From: DAOTWP01 sp034435675
GTDB lineage: Bacteria; Chloroflexota; Anaerolineae; Aggregatilineales; Phototrophicaceae
Length of the DNA stretch: 42,554 bases
Direction: 5' to 3'
NCBI GenBank assembly: GCA_034435675.1
Contig: DAOTWP010000309.1
Location: 1-42,554, forward strand
The notes beneath the pieces are model-generated. The model was not told where the DNA came from, ran no database searches, and saw nothing but the letters and a program-made list of their open reading frames with translations. Of the stretch, positions 1-7,543 are shown one piece after another (within the stretch, counting starts at the first letter, position 1; each line of letters opens with the position of its first letter). The translations under genes were made by a program, and so were the position numbers.

Positions 1-2
1 CA

Positions 3-1940
3 GCGGACGGTGTGGTGCTTGAAACGGCGGACGATGGCAGTTACAGCATCAGCGTGGACCCGCTGGTGACGCAGCCGGGCGATTACACTGTAGTCATCAG
101 CGCGACTGACGCCAACGGCGACTCCGCCGAAGGCACGCTCATTTATACAGTTGCCGCGCTGCCGCCGGAAATCACCATCAGTGGGCTGGACGGCGAACTG
201 GCGCAGCCGGTGACTGCCGAAATCAGTGTCGGCGGGCAGACCGCGCCGGTGACAGTCAGCTACAACCTCGACGGCGGGGCAGAAACACCGCTGGACGCTG
301 CGAACGGGGTTTACAGCACGGCGCTTGATCCTTTCCTGCTGGCGCCGGGCGAACACAGCTTCAACGTGACGGCGACCAATGCGGGCGGTGTAACCCTGAC
401 CGTATCGCAGGTATTTATCGTTGCCGCGCTGCCGCCGCAGGTGGTCGTCAGCGGGCTGGAAAACGGTCAGCAGATCAGCGACGGCACAACGGTGACTGCC
501 GCAGTCACCGCGCAGACGCCGGTAACAGAAATTCGTGTGACGATCAACGAATCCGCACTGGACGCTACGGCGGGTGGCGGCACAACCGCCGAGTCCTTCA
601 GCGTGACGCTTGATCCCTACGATATACCGCCCGGCAGCAGTCTCTATTCGGTGTTCGCTACCGATGCCAGCGGACAGACCAGCCGTGTGGATGTGCAGTT
701 CAGCACGGCAGCGCTGCCGCCGCAAATCAGCGTGGATGGGCTGGCGGAAGGCGAAGAACTGAGCGCAGACCGTATCGTGGCAGTAGATGCACGCATCCAA
801 ACGCCCGTCACCCGTGTGACCTTCACCGTTGATGGTGTGAGCATTGGGGAAGGCAGCAGTGTTCCGGCAGGTGCGCAGATCGAGATTCTGGCATTCCCGC
901 CCGGCGCACACACTTTCTCCGTGACGGTTGAAACCGAAAACGGGCAGGCGACCACGCAGGAAATCGGGTTCAGCATCGCCCCCGGACCGGCGTTGACTGC
1001 CACCGCGCTTGTGCCGACTGCGACGCCGACAGTTGACGTGCAAGCAACCAACGCGGCGCTTGCTCTGGCAACCGACACGCAGGCGACTGCCAACGCCGTT
1101 GCGACCACTGATGCCCAGGCGACCAGCGATGCCATTGCCACCACCGACGCCGCGAACGCCCAGGCGACCAGCGATGCCGCGAATGCCCAGGCGACTAACG
1201 ACGCTCAAGCGACCAGCGACGCCGCGAATGCCCAGGCGACTAACGACGCGCAGAGTGCCTCAATCGCGCAGGCTTCTACTGCCGACGCACAAGCGACACA
1301 GAACGCCGCAGATGCTGCCGCTACTGACGCTGCCGCACAAACCGCAACGGCGGACGCTCAGGCAGCGCTGAATGCTGACGCCACCGCCACTGACGCTGCT
1401 GCACAAACCGCAACGGCAGACGCTCAGGCAGCGCTGAATGCTGACGCCACCGCCACTGACGCTGCCGCACAAACCGCAACAGCAGAAACACAGGCGACGC
1501 TGAACGCACGGCAAACTCTCGCGGCAGAGGGGCAGGAGACGGCAACTGCCGCCGCACAGGGCACAGCCGCCGCGCGCGCTTCTGCTGACGCACAGGGCAC
1601 AGCAGATGCCGCCGGCACAGCGGACGCCGCCGGAACGGCAACTGCCGAGGCAGAAGCGACGGCGGATGCGAACGCTACAGCAGATGCCGCCGCGCAGCAG
1701 ACCGCAACTGCCGACGCAGAGCTGGAAGCGAGCGCCGAGGCGCAGGCGCAGGTTGTGCCCACAGTAACCGCCACGCCGCAGCCTACGCTCACACCGGTGA
1801 CGCCGATCCCTGAAACGGGGCAGGCGACTGCTGCCACCAGCGCAAATGTCATTCCGATTATTGTGGTCTGTGGTGTACTGTTGATCGTGCTGTTGGTGAT
1901 CTTCGTCCTGATCGCCGGGCGGCGCAGACGACAGTCCTGA
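3..1940 (+). CDS. Surface protein, C-terminal part: Ig-like repeats, repetitive Ala/Thr/Asp stalk, C-terminal membrane anchor (5' cut by window)
   Basis: The frame is open to the left edge, so the true start lies outside. The visible part has about 645 residues. Three Ig-like or cadherin-like repeats of about 90 residues each begin with an ALPP[EQ] motif (near residues 50, 143 and 234, counted from the GTG at position 12). A stalk of short Ala/Thr/Asp/Gln repeats follows (about residues 340-600), then a Pro/Thr spacer, one hydrophobic helix (about 610-634) and a basic tail RRRRQS. This order means an extracellular body held by a C-terminal membrane anchor. Chloroflexota proteins of this build often carry a von Willebrand A domain further N-terminal; that part is not visible, so it is inference. 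Role likely adhesion or sensing at the surface; the substrate is unknown. A short intergenic hairpin repeat follows the stop. Confidence 0.85.
   Translation, partial: ADGVVLETADDGSYSISVDPLVTQPGDYTVVISATDANGDSAEGTLIYTVAALPPEITISGLDGELAQPVTAEISVGGQTAPVTVSYNLDGGAETPLDAANGVYSTALDPFLLAPGEHSFNVTATNAGGVTLTVSQVFIVAALPPQVVVSGLENGQQISDGTTVTAAVTAQTPVTEIRVTINESALDATAGGGTTAESFSVTLDPYDIPPGSSLYSVFATDASGQTSRVDVQFSTAALPPQISVDGLAEGEELSADRIVAVDARIQTPVTRVTFTVDGVSIGEGSSVPAGAQIEILAFPPGAHTFSVTVETENGQATTQEIGFSIAPGPALTATALVPTATPTVDVQATNAALALATDTQATANAVATTDAQATSDAIATTDAANAQATSDAANAQATNDAQATSDAANAQATNDAQSASIAQASTADAQATQNAADAAATDAAAQTATADAQAALNADATATDAAAQTATADAQAALNADATATDAAAQTATAETQATLNARQTLAAEGQETATAAAQGTAAARASADAQGTADAAGTADAAGTATAEAEATADANATADAAAQQTATADAELEASAEAQAQVVPTVTATPQPTLTPVTPIPETGQATAATSANVIPIIVVCGVLLIVLLVIFVLIAGRRRRQS
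1176..1265 (+). repeat. 45-bp tandem repeat inside the stalk coding region
   Basis: A 45-bp unit encodes AANAQATNDAQATSD (1176-1220). The next unit starts at 1221 and is identical for about 29 bases before diverging. A shorter 9-residue version precedes it. It is in frame, so copy-number change would alter stalk length without breaking the gene. Confidence 0.8.
1323..1520 (+). repeat. 66-bp (22-residue) tandem repeat, three copies, in the stalk
   Basis: Copies lie at 1323-1388, 1389-1454 and 1455-1520. The first two differ at only two of 66 bases; the third decays in its second half. Each codes a 22-residue unit starting TDAAAQTATADAQ. Near identity of copies 1 and 2 indicates recent duplication or ongoing homogenisation. 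Confidence 0.9.
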
Positions 1941-2015
1941 TGATTAACTGGACGGGTGAGGGCATGCCTGCGGGTGTGCCCCCGCCGCCTGTTTTAAGCA
2001 TCTATCCGCAACCCC

Positions 2016-2045
2016 GGGCAAGGGGATTAATCCCTTTGTTCAGGG
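2016..2045. repeat. Gene-end hairpin repeat, copy 1 (possible bidirectional terminator)
   Basis: The stem CAAGGGGA/TCCCTTTG (8 pairs, one G-U) closes a TTAA loop and is followed by TTCAGGG. It lies between the convergent ends of the surface-protein gene and the PLP-enzyme gene. A related 30-base element sits at 13594-13623 in another convergent gap; 23 of 30 positions agree and most differences are in the loop or keep pairing. Confidence 0.6.
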
Positions 2046-2066
2046 TAACCGGTTTATGGATCGGTT

Positions 2067-3011
2067 CTAACCCTGCACCGCGATCACTTTCTGCACAGTT
2101 TCCAGGTCAACATTGCCGCCACTGACGATCACCGCTGTGGGGCGCGCATCCACCGCAACCACACCGCCCAGCAGCGCCGCCACGCAGACCGCGCCGCCGC
2201 CTTCGACCAGCCAGCCCTGCACGTCCAGCAGCCAATGCATTGCCGCCGCGATTTGTTCCTCGCTGACCAGCACAATTCGATCCACATGCTGCCGGACGAT
2301 TTCCAGCGTGATTGAGCCTCTTTCCACCGCGCCGGAGAGCGCTTCTGCCAGCGTATCCCAGTTTTCGGGATGCGTCGTGCCATAGAGAAAGTTATACATC
2401 GCCGGGGCAGACTGCGCACACACGCCGATAACCTCACACTGCGGGCGCAGCGCCTTGATCGCCAGCGCTACACCGGAAATCAACCCGCCGCCGCTGACAC
2501 AGACCAGTACCCGTTCAACCGTTGGCAGCGCGTCAATCACTTCCAGCGCGATAGTGCCAGCACCGGCAACCACATCGGGGTCATTGTACGGCGAAATGAA
2601 GGTTGCGCCTTCGCTGACCGAACGCCGCCGCCCCTCAAGCTCGGTTTCATCGTAGTTGTCGCCGTAGAGAATCGCTTCCGCCCCATAGCGCTGCACCCCG
2701 TTAACCTTTTTGCGCGGGGTGTGTTTGGGCATCAGAATACGCGCGGGAATACCCGCCACACTGGCGGCATAGGCAACTGCCTGCGCATGGTTGCCACTGG
2801 AAACGGCGATAATGCCCCGTTCGCGTTCGGCGGCGCTCAGCGACAGCACGGCGTTCAGCGCGCCGCGAATCTTGAAGGAATGGGTTTTGTTGGCGTTTTC
2901 GAGTTTCAGGTAAATCTGCGCGCCCAGTTCTGGCGCGCGCTCCAGCGGGGTAGGCTGCAAATAGGGCGCGACACGGTAGCGGGCGAGCGCAACATCCGGC
3001 AGTCGGATCAT
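2067..3011 (-). CDS. Threonine/serine dehydratase-like PLP enzyme
   Basis: A 314-residue fold-type II PLP enzyme. Visible motifs are the lysine loop HSFKIRGA (Schiff-base Lys), the substrate/phosphate loop SSGNHAQAVA and the glycine-rich PLP phosphate loop SGGGLISG. These match threonine ammonia-lyase (2-oxobutanoate from threonine) and related serine/threo-hydroxyaspartate dehydratases and racemases. The length is that of the short catabolic type: no C-terminal ACT regulatory domain is present, which argues against the isoleucine-feedback-regulated IlvA form. The ATG at 3011 is chosen because AAAGGA precedes it by about 10 bases; a GTG at 3038 is an alternative. It stands alone, with no branched-chain biosynthesis genes nearby. 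The exact substrate cannot be read from sequence. Confidence 0.85.
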   Translation of the reverse strand: MIRLPDVALARYRVAPYLQPTPLERAPELGAQIYLKLENANKTHSFKIRGALNAVLSLSAAERERGIIAVSSGNHAQAVAYAASVAGIPARILMPKHTPRKKVNGVQRYGAEAILYGDNYDETELEGRRRSVSEGATFISPYNDPDVVAGAGTIALEVIDALPTVERVLVCVSGGGLISGVALAIKALRPQCEVIGVCAQSAPAMYNFLYGTTHPENWDTLAEALSGAVERGSITLEIVRQHVDRIVLVSEEQIAAAMHWLLDVQGWLVEGGGAVCVAALLGGVVAVDARPTAVIVSGGNVDLETVQKVIAVQG

Positions 3012-3076
3012 GGGAATAAAGTCCTTTGCAAAAAGCACAGTTTAAATCAATCCAGCCGCAAATCTTTCAAGCATTC

Positions 3077-3082
3077 ATCATA
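3077..3082 (-). promoter_or_regulatory. Possible extended -10 box for the PLP-enzyme gene
   Basis: On the minus strand the bases read TGTTATGAT, an extended -10 (TGn-TATGAT), about 65 bases upstream of the chosen ATG. No clear -35 box was found, so the call is tentative. Confidence 0.3.
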
Positions 3083-3128
3083 ACACACCCGAACCTGCAT
3101 CCCTGTCCTGTTAGGCATCATCCACAGC

Positions 3129-3159
3129 GGCGAGGGGAAACAAGATGCATCCCCTCGCC
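3129..3159. repeat. Intergenic palindrome, 10-bp perfect stem
   Basis: GGCGAGGGGA and TCCCCTCGCC form a perfect 10-bp stem around an 11-base loop. It lies downstream of the alpha/beta hydrolase promoter side and upstream of the PLP enzyme, inside a 205-base gap. A related GGCGAGG-type hairpin is at 23777-23800. It may act as a terminator-like or REP-like element; nothing else was seen in this gap. Confidence 0.6.
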
Positions 3160-3216
3160 CAGGTTTAAGCCTCTACGGATGGATTTCAGCCGTTATTCTA
3201 CGCTACCCGCTGTGCA

Positions 3217-5136
3217 TCAGGGGGTGAAGGCGTCCACCGCCGGGATAAACAGGTTGTCGTAGTAGAACTGCGCCTCCTCAGCAGTCGTCAACACAATGAT
3301 GACGTACCCTGCGCCATCGCCGTTGGCAGTCGCCAGATGCAACTGGAAGCCCGCCGCTGTAAAGCTGTACAGCGTCCATGTCAGCCCGTTTGCCTCACGA
3401 GTTCCGGTGGGTTCGGGCGTTTCATCCACGCCAAACTGCCCCAGCAGCGCGGGCAGCACGGCATCCGCATTGCCGGGCACACCCTGATAAATTACGGCGG
3501 TGCTGGCAGACGCCGATTCCGCGTACACGCCAGGCGCGATGTCCTGCCAGCCATCGGGGATGACCACCTGTACATCACCTGCAAACGTCTCTATCGTCTG
3601 CGTGTTCAGCGCCAGATCACTGGTTGGCACAAAGGCGGGCGCGGGCATTGCTGCGATGCAGGACGCATCCGGTTCAACATTCGGCTTGTCGAGGAACGCC
3701 AGCGCGACACTGCGCGGGCATTCGCCCGAAACTGACGAGCCGTGCCCGGTGGCGGGGAATGTAAAGCTATAACTATTGCTCAGGGTCTCTGCTGCTAGTT
3801 CGCCCCATACAGGCGGTGTCACCGGGTCATATTCGCCGGACATGACCAGCGTGGGAATGTCGCTGACCACCGGCTCGTTCTCAATCGGGGCGGCGCTGCC
3901 CGCGCCCCAACCGGCGCAGACATTTGCCAGCGATTCGGCATTTCCGGCAAAAAACCCTTGCAGTTCCGGGCGGGCATCCGCCAGCGCCTCGTCATAGCCG
4001 ACTTGCAGCGAGTCCTGTGTCTCAAAGCTGAGTTCTTCATTGCATTCGACAGAATAGTACATGCCGGTGCTGAAGAACTGCGCCTGACCGATCAGTGAGC
4101 CTTGTAACTGTGCCAGTGTGTCAAAGTTACCATTGCTGGCGCTGTAGATCACGGCAGGCAGGCGGGGGATAAAGTTGGTGATATAGAAGGACTGGAACAT
4201 CAGCGCGAGGAAACTGTCCCCCGTGAACGCCATCGTGTAATTTGCGGAGTTCAGCGGGTCGAAAACATCCAGCATCACAGGCGTTTCGTTGAGCGTGTTG
4301 ACCACGCCGTAGAAGACATTCTCAAGGTCGGGGTACGCCGCATTGCAGGCGCTGTCGCTGGCGCAGGCGTCAAACAGCAGGGTTAAGACGCGCTGGAAAT
4401 TGTCCGGCTGCCCGGTAAACAGATTCACCTGCGGCGGGTAAACCGAGTCGAGGATGACACTGCGAATGCCCTCCGGCGTGTCGCGCATAGCGGTCAGCGC
4501 CAGCCGCGTACCATAAGAAATGCCCCACAGATTCCACTCGTCATAACCGAGAACGCTGCGCAGGTCGTTGAGGTCGGCGGCGCTGGCAGCGCTGTTGTAC
4601 GCCGCCAGGTTGACACCTGCGCCCGCCAGCCGGTCACGGCAGGCAAGCAGTGCCTCAGTAACGCGCGCGCTGGCTTCTTCCGGTTCCAGCACCTCATCCA
4701 GCAGTTCAAGGCTCAGTTCGTCGTATTCCGGGCAGTCCAGCGCCGGCTCTGCCTGGTCTGTGCCGCGCTGTGCCAGCACAATCAGATCGCGGTTTTCGGC
4801 AAAGGGTTCAAACTGTAGCGAGTAGGTCAGAAAGAGGGTTTCTACCGGGTTGCCGCCGGGTCCGCCTTCCAGATAGACCACCGGGTCGGGCATGGGGTTA
4901 GCGCCCCATGCCGGAAAGATGACCACCGGCAGGGCGATAGTTCGGCTGTCCGGGTTGGCACGATCTTCATAGACAATCAGATTGCCGCATTCTGCATTCG
5001 CCCCATCGGGCACGCTGCCGGGACATCTGTCGGGTTCAAAGCGCGGGACATCCTGTGCCGCCGCCGGGCTGACGACCAGCCCCAGACTCAGGACGATCAA
5101 CAGCGCACTGCACAGGACAAACAGATTATTACGCAT
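3217..5136 (-). CDS. Secreted alpha/beta hydrolase, peptidase S33 / TAP-like family
   Basis: A 639-residue protein with a clear signal peptide (residues 1-28, ending AAAQ), so exported. The oxyanion region YLEGGPGG is near residue 88. The nucleophile elbow GISYGTR places Ser at about 207, the acid is in GEYDPVTPP (Asp about 437) and the His in TGHGSS (about 465). This order and the C-terminal TAP-like block match proline-type or tripeptidyl aminopeptidases of family S33. An extra C-terminal domain (about 510-639) without a recognised motif follows. The ATG at 5136 is chosen because AAAGGAT precedes it and because the signal peptide starts there; a longer reading frame upstream lacks a signal. 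Likely role: extracytoplasmic peptide or ester hydrolysis. The substrate is not determinable. Confidence 0.85.
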   Translation of the reverse strand: MRNNLFVLCSALLIVLSLGLVVSPAAAQDVPRFEPDRCPGSVPDGANAECGNLIVYEDRANPDSRTIALPVVIFPAWGANPMPDPVVYLEGGPGGNPVETLFLTYSLQFEPFAENRDLIVLAQRGTDQAEPALDCPEYDELSLELLDEVLEPEEASARVTEALLACRDRLAGAGVNLAAYNSAASAADLNDLRSVLGYDEWNLWGISYGTRLALTAMRDTPEGIRSVILDSVYPPQVNLFTGQPDNFQRVLTLLFDACASDSACNAAYPDLENVFYGVVNTLNETPVMLDVFDPLNSANYTMAFTGDSFLALMFQSFYITNFIPRLPAVIYSASNGNFDTLAQLQGSLIGQAQFFSTGMYYSVECNEELSFETQDSLQVGYDEALADARPELQGFFAGNAESLANVCAGWGAGSAAPIENEPVVSDIPTLVMSGEYDPVTPPVWGELAAETLSNSYSFTFPATGHGSSVSGECPRSVALAFLDKPNVEPDASCIAAMPAPAFVPTSDLALNTQTIETFAGDVQVVIPDGWQDIAPGVYAESASASTAVIYQGVPGNADAVLPALLGQFGVDETPEPTGTREANGLTWTLYSFTAAGFQLHLATANGDGAGYVIIVLTTAEEAQFYYDNLFIPAVDAFTP

Positions 5137-5205
5137 GGCGTGTAGATCCTTTGTGGAAAATTGCTGGACAGACAACTTGAGTGTAGCAGCGAAACTGATC
5201 GCGCT

Positions 5206-5227
5206 CATCCCTAATTGTGAGGGGATG
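5206..5227. terminator. Small hairpin after the DUF6285 gene
   Basis: CATCCC and GGGATG form a 6-bp stem in the 127-base gap between the stop of the DUF6285 gene and the start of the hydrolase gene. There is no T-run, so it is a weak terminator candidate. Confidence 0.3.
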
Positions 5228-5263
5228 GTGCTCTTACTGCTGCCGTTTTACATCGGCGACATT

Positions 5264-5689
5264 CTACTGGAGGTTGTCTTCTGCGGCGAGCGTTTGCAGG
5301 TAACGCGGGTTGGCGACGGCAAGCTGTTCCACTGTTGCCGCCAGCAGGTGCGCAAACAGCGCCGCTTGCCGTTCGCCGCCGCCGTCATAGTCCCCGCGCC
5401 GAATGCTGGCGCACAGGTCACCCGTGCGCTGTGTGAGCTGCGCCGCGGCAGCGTGTGCGTCAGACGGCAGCGGTTCGCTGCTGTTCAGCAGGGCGTTCAG
5501 CCGCAGCCATTCTGCCTGCTGGTGGTCGCGCGCGTGCTGCATTTCGCGCTGAACAATCTTAAGCACGTTGACGGCGACGAGCGTCTGAAAGTACAGGCGG
5601 CGGTCAGCGCGAATCGCCGGGATAACCTGCGCCTCAAAGTGCGCCAGCGCAGCATCAATCAATTCATCGGCTGTTGGGCGGTCATACAT
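5264..5689 (-). CDS. DUF6285-like protein
   Basis: A 141-residue soluble helical protein starting MYDRPTADELIDAA. The opening RPTA.EL, the F/L-rich helix (FQTLVAVNVLKIVQRE), the IRRGDYDG segment and the closing QLAVANPRYL follow the pattern I recall for DUF6285. In actinobacteria and others that family is usually encoded next to an ACAD10-like phosphotransferase and acyl-CoA dehydrogenases. No such partner is here, so it is an orphan copy. The ATG at 5689 follows AAGGA with 8-base spacing; an upstream ATG-like start at 5707 lacks a site. The biochemical role is unknown. Confidence 0.6.
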   Translation of the reverse strand: MYDRPTADELIDAALAHFEAQVIPAIRADRRLYFQTLVAVNVLKIVQREMQHARDHQQAEWLRLNALLNSSEPLPSDAHAAAAQLTQRTGDLCASIRRGDYDGGGERQAALFAHLLAATVEQLAVANPRYLQTLAAEDNLQ

Positions 5690-5838
5690 AAGGCTGATCC
5701 TTGTCACAAATGCAGGATAAAGGCGTTATCATGAACGCATGCTCACCCATGGAGATGAAAATCAAGCGAGCCGCAAAAACGGTCCGCGGCGCAAAGCTTA
5801 CTTTACGGACAAACATCTGAGCATTCCCCATGTTGCAC
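5690..5838. other. Spacer of about 150 bases, no confident gene
   Basis: This gap separates the DUF6285 gene from the end of the unknown 215-residue gene. It is less GC-rich than its surroundings. Two short plus-strand frames occur (29 codons from 5731, preceded by AAAGG, and 50 codons from 5739), but neither has convincing coding character. Confidence 0.4.
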
Positions 5839-6486
5839 CTACCGCGCCGCGTGCATACGCGCAGCAACCTGCGCCATCAGTTCCGCCATGAAACCCTCTA
5901 CCGGGTAGCTCTGCGCCGGATCATGCACATAGTAGGTCTGCTCCCCTGCGTCAATCACCAGTCCCGCGCAGCCATAGGCATGGCTGACCACCTGCACATC
6001 CCACTGCTTATCCGGGCGGGCATAGGCGTGGCGTGTTTGCGAGATGCGCACGGTGCTGTTCAACCACTCCGCGTAGACTTCGGCAAAAGCGGGCGCGGGT
6101 TTGCCTTCGACGCGGGCGCGAATCAGCGCGTAGAGCATGGACTGGCAGACATCCTGAAACCCGGCAGCGGCGACTTCAATTTCCACCGCCCGCAGCCCCA
6201 CACGGCGATTGAGGTCGCGCAGTGTCTCCTCGAACTGTTCACCCAGACTGGTGACAACCGGCATCCAGCCGTTCAGCGGCAGCGCGTCCGGCAGTCCGTC
6301 GAGCAGGCGCTGGCGCAGTTCCCTGAGCGCGTCGCCCGCGCGGTCAATCCGCCCCAGCCCGGCAGAGTCAGGCGGCTCAAACAGCGCCAGACCAAACGAA
6401 TCCGGTAGTTCATGCTCGGCACGGAAGGTCACCAGGTCGGTGAACGTCCGGGGTATGCCGTCAATCGTCAACTGCACCTGCTGCAT
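5839..6486 (-). CDS. Conserved-looking protein of unknown function, 215 residues
   Basis: Not recognised. A soluble, acidic, mostly helical protein that begins MQQVQLTIDGIPRTF. No signal peptide, membrane helix or cysteine motif is evident. The middle holds a helix-rich block (about residues 40-140); the last third (HAYARPDKQWDVQVVSHAYG onward) looks like beta strands. The ATG at 6486 is chosen because GAAAGG lies 6-7 bases upstream; a start further up would remove this spacing. It is the last gene of a minus-strand group led by the TIR-domain gene, 23 bases after the AIG2-like gene, so it is probably co-transcribed. Confidence 0.65.
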   Translation of the reverse strand: MQQVQLTIDGIPRTFTDLVTFRAEHELPDSFGLALFEPPDSAGLGRIDRAGDALRELRQRLLDGLPDALPLNGWMPVVTSLGEQFEETLRDLNRRVGLRAVEIEVAAAGFQDVCQSMLYALIRARVEGKPAPAFAEVYAEWLNSTVRISQTRHAYARPDKQWDVQVVSHAYGCAGLVIDAGEQTYYVHDPAQSYPVEGFMAELMAQVAARMHAAR

Positions 6487-6509
6487 CGGCTGCCTTTCGT
6501 GATTGTGTC

Positions 6510-6809
6510 TCAGGGGCGGACATACGCCCATGCGCTGCTGCCGTCCGCCAGCGTCACCTGCACCCGCGCGTAGACGCTGGTTTCGTAGCGATCCGTGTGT
6601 TCCAGTTCGCCCGGTGTGAGTTCCAGCACCACACCTTCTACCCGGCTGCCCTGCGCTGGTTCGACAATCCAGTACGGGCTGCCCGCAAAAATCGGCACAC
6701 GGGCATAATCGTGCAGCAGCGCCGGTGTCCCACTGATCACCCGCCCGATAACTAACTGCTGGATGTCCGCTTCCAGGAGTGTGGCATAGACAAACAGACG
6801 TTCGCTCAT
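6510..6809 (-). CDS. AIG2 / gamma-glutamylcyclotransferase-like protein
   Basis: A 99-residue protein opening MSERLFVYATLLE, which matches the substrate-binding YGTL-type loop of the GGCT/AIG2 fold (here YATL). The central IFAGSPYWIVEP and VEGVVLELTPGELEHTDRYE segments match the rest of the fold, and the Glu in LTPGELEHTD is in the region that normally carries the catalytic acid. Family members release 5-oxoproline from gamma-glutamyl amines, but many small bacterial copies are uncharacterised. The start ATG shares one base with the stop of the upstream TIR gene (TGATG), so the two are translationally coupled. The Gly-to-Ala change in the YGTL loop leaves activity uncertain. Confidence 0.75.
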   Translation of the reverse strand: MSERLFVYATLLEADIQQLVIGRVISGTPALLHDYARVPIFAGSPYWIVEPAQGSRVEGVVLELTPGELEHTDRYETSVYARVQVTLADGSSAWAYVRP

Positions 6810-7447
6810 CAGCGGCTCAACTCCTGAAGCATTTCGCGGAATGCCAGTTTGTAATCTGTGCCCAGATCAAAGCGCGGGCTGCGGCGCAGCCTGTCCGGTG
6901 GTTCGGCGGGCACAAGCTGAGCGACTACCAGCGGTTTGCGCTTCTCGCGGAAGAAGTTCCACGCCGCCTGCACCCCGGCATCATCCAGCGCGGCAGGGGA
7001 CAGCACATAGACCATGCGCGCACAGGACTTGAGCGCCGGGTGTACCCCGCCCGCCCATTTTACATCGTCGGGGTCTGCTTCGTGCAGCCATGTCGCCACG
7101 CCCACTTTTTCCAGATCAGCGGCAATCTGCTGCGCCATACCTTCGTCCGCCTCGGTGTAGGTGATATACACGGTAGTTGGTTCCAGTTTGGGCGGTTTGC
7201 GTTTTTCCTTGCCGATGGTGATCGGGTCCGGGCGCGCGGAGGCAGCATGCAGCGCAGTTTTGCCCATGCGAAACACCACGCCGCCGCAAACCGGGCAGAT
7301 ACCGCGTGTCGCCGCCATGCCCTTGCGCGTCCAGACCGCTTCGGGTTCTTCGACCAGCACAGACTGTTTGCAGCGCACGCAGTACGCCTCAATGTCAATA
7401 TCATCGTGTTCAAAATGCTCGTCGTCAAACAGGGTATGCTCTTCCAA
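6809..7447 (-). CDS. Zinc-ribbon (DUF5679-like) plus TIR-domain protein
   Basis: A 212-residue soluble protein. Residues 22-60 hold two CxxC pairs (C23/C26, C51/C54) in a context like DUF5679 zinc ribbons (YCVRCK ... RGICPVCGG). After a basic linker, residues 92-195 read as a TIR domain: VYITYTEAD (box 1), LEKVGVATWLHEAD, a VHPALKSCARMVYVLSP strand-helix, then AWNFFREKRKPLVV. In enzymatic bacterial TIRs an EW-type Glu precedes the Trp of this last helix; here the position reads AAW (A161-A162-W163), so NADase activity is doubtful. The start is TTG at 7447 with TGAGGA 9 bases upstream, and the TATAAT promoter at 7489 supports it. It heads the TIR/AIG2-like/unknown group. It could be a signalling adaptor or a defence component; function is inference. 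Confidence 0.75.
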   Translation of the reverse strand: MEEHTLFDDEHFEHDDIDIEAYCVRCKQSVLVEEPEAVWTRKGMAATRGICPVCGGVVFRMGKTALHAASARPDPITIGKEKRKPPKLEPTTVYITYTEADEGMAQQIAADLEKVGVATWLHEADPDDVKWAGGVHPALKSCARMVYVLSPAALDDAGVQAAWNFFREKRKPLVVAQLVPAEPPDRLRRSPRFDLGTDYKLAFREMLQELSR

Positions 7448-7488
7448 AAGCCGCCATCCTCACCTTAGCCTGCCGTCACAACAAGCCC

Positions 7489-7515
7489 ATTATAACGTTG
7501 AAATCAGATTTTCAA
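7489..7515 (-). promoter_or_regulatory. Promoter of the TIR operon
   Basis: On the minus strand TTGAAA (7510-7515) and TATAAT (7489-7494) are separated by 15 bases, slightly short of the optimum. Transcription from here would give a leader of about 35 bases before the TTG start of the TIR gene. Confidence 0.6.
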
Positions 7516-7543
7516 GCACACGCAATAACCGCTTGACAGCAAT

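Noticed and set aside
1424..1852. Minus-strand Ala/Val/Ser frame opposite the stalk repeats
   Set aside because: It is a reflection of the repetitive Ala/Thr codons of the surface gene.
1940..2125. Short plus-strand ORF after the surface protein
   Set aside because: No ribosome site and contains the gene-end hairpin repeat; not coding in character.
5739..5891. Small 50-codon plus-strand ORF
   Set aside because: No ribosome site, overlaps the end of an annotated minus-strand gene and lacks a distinctive composition.
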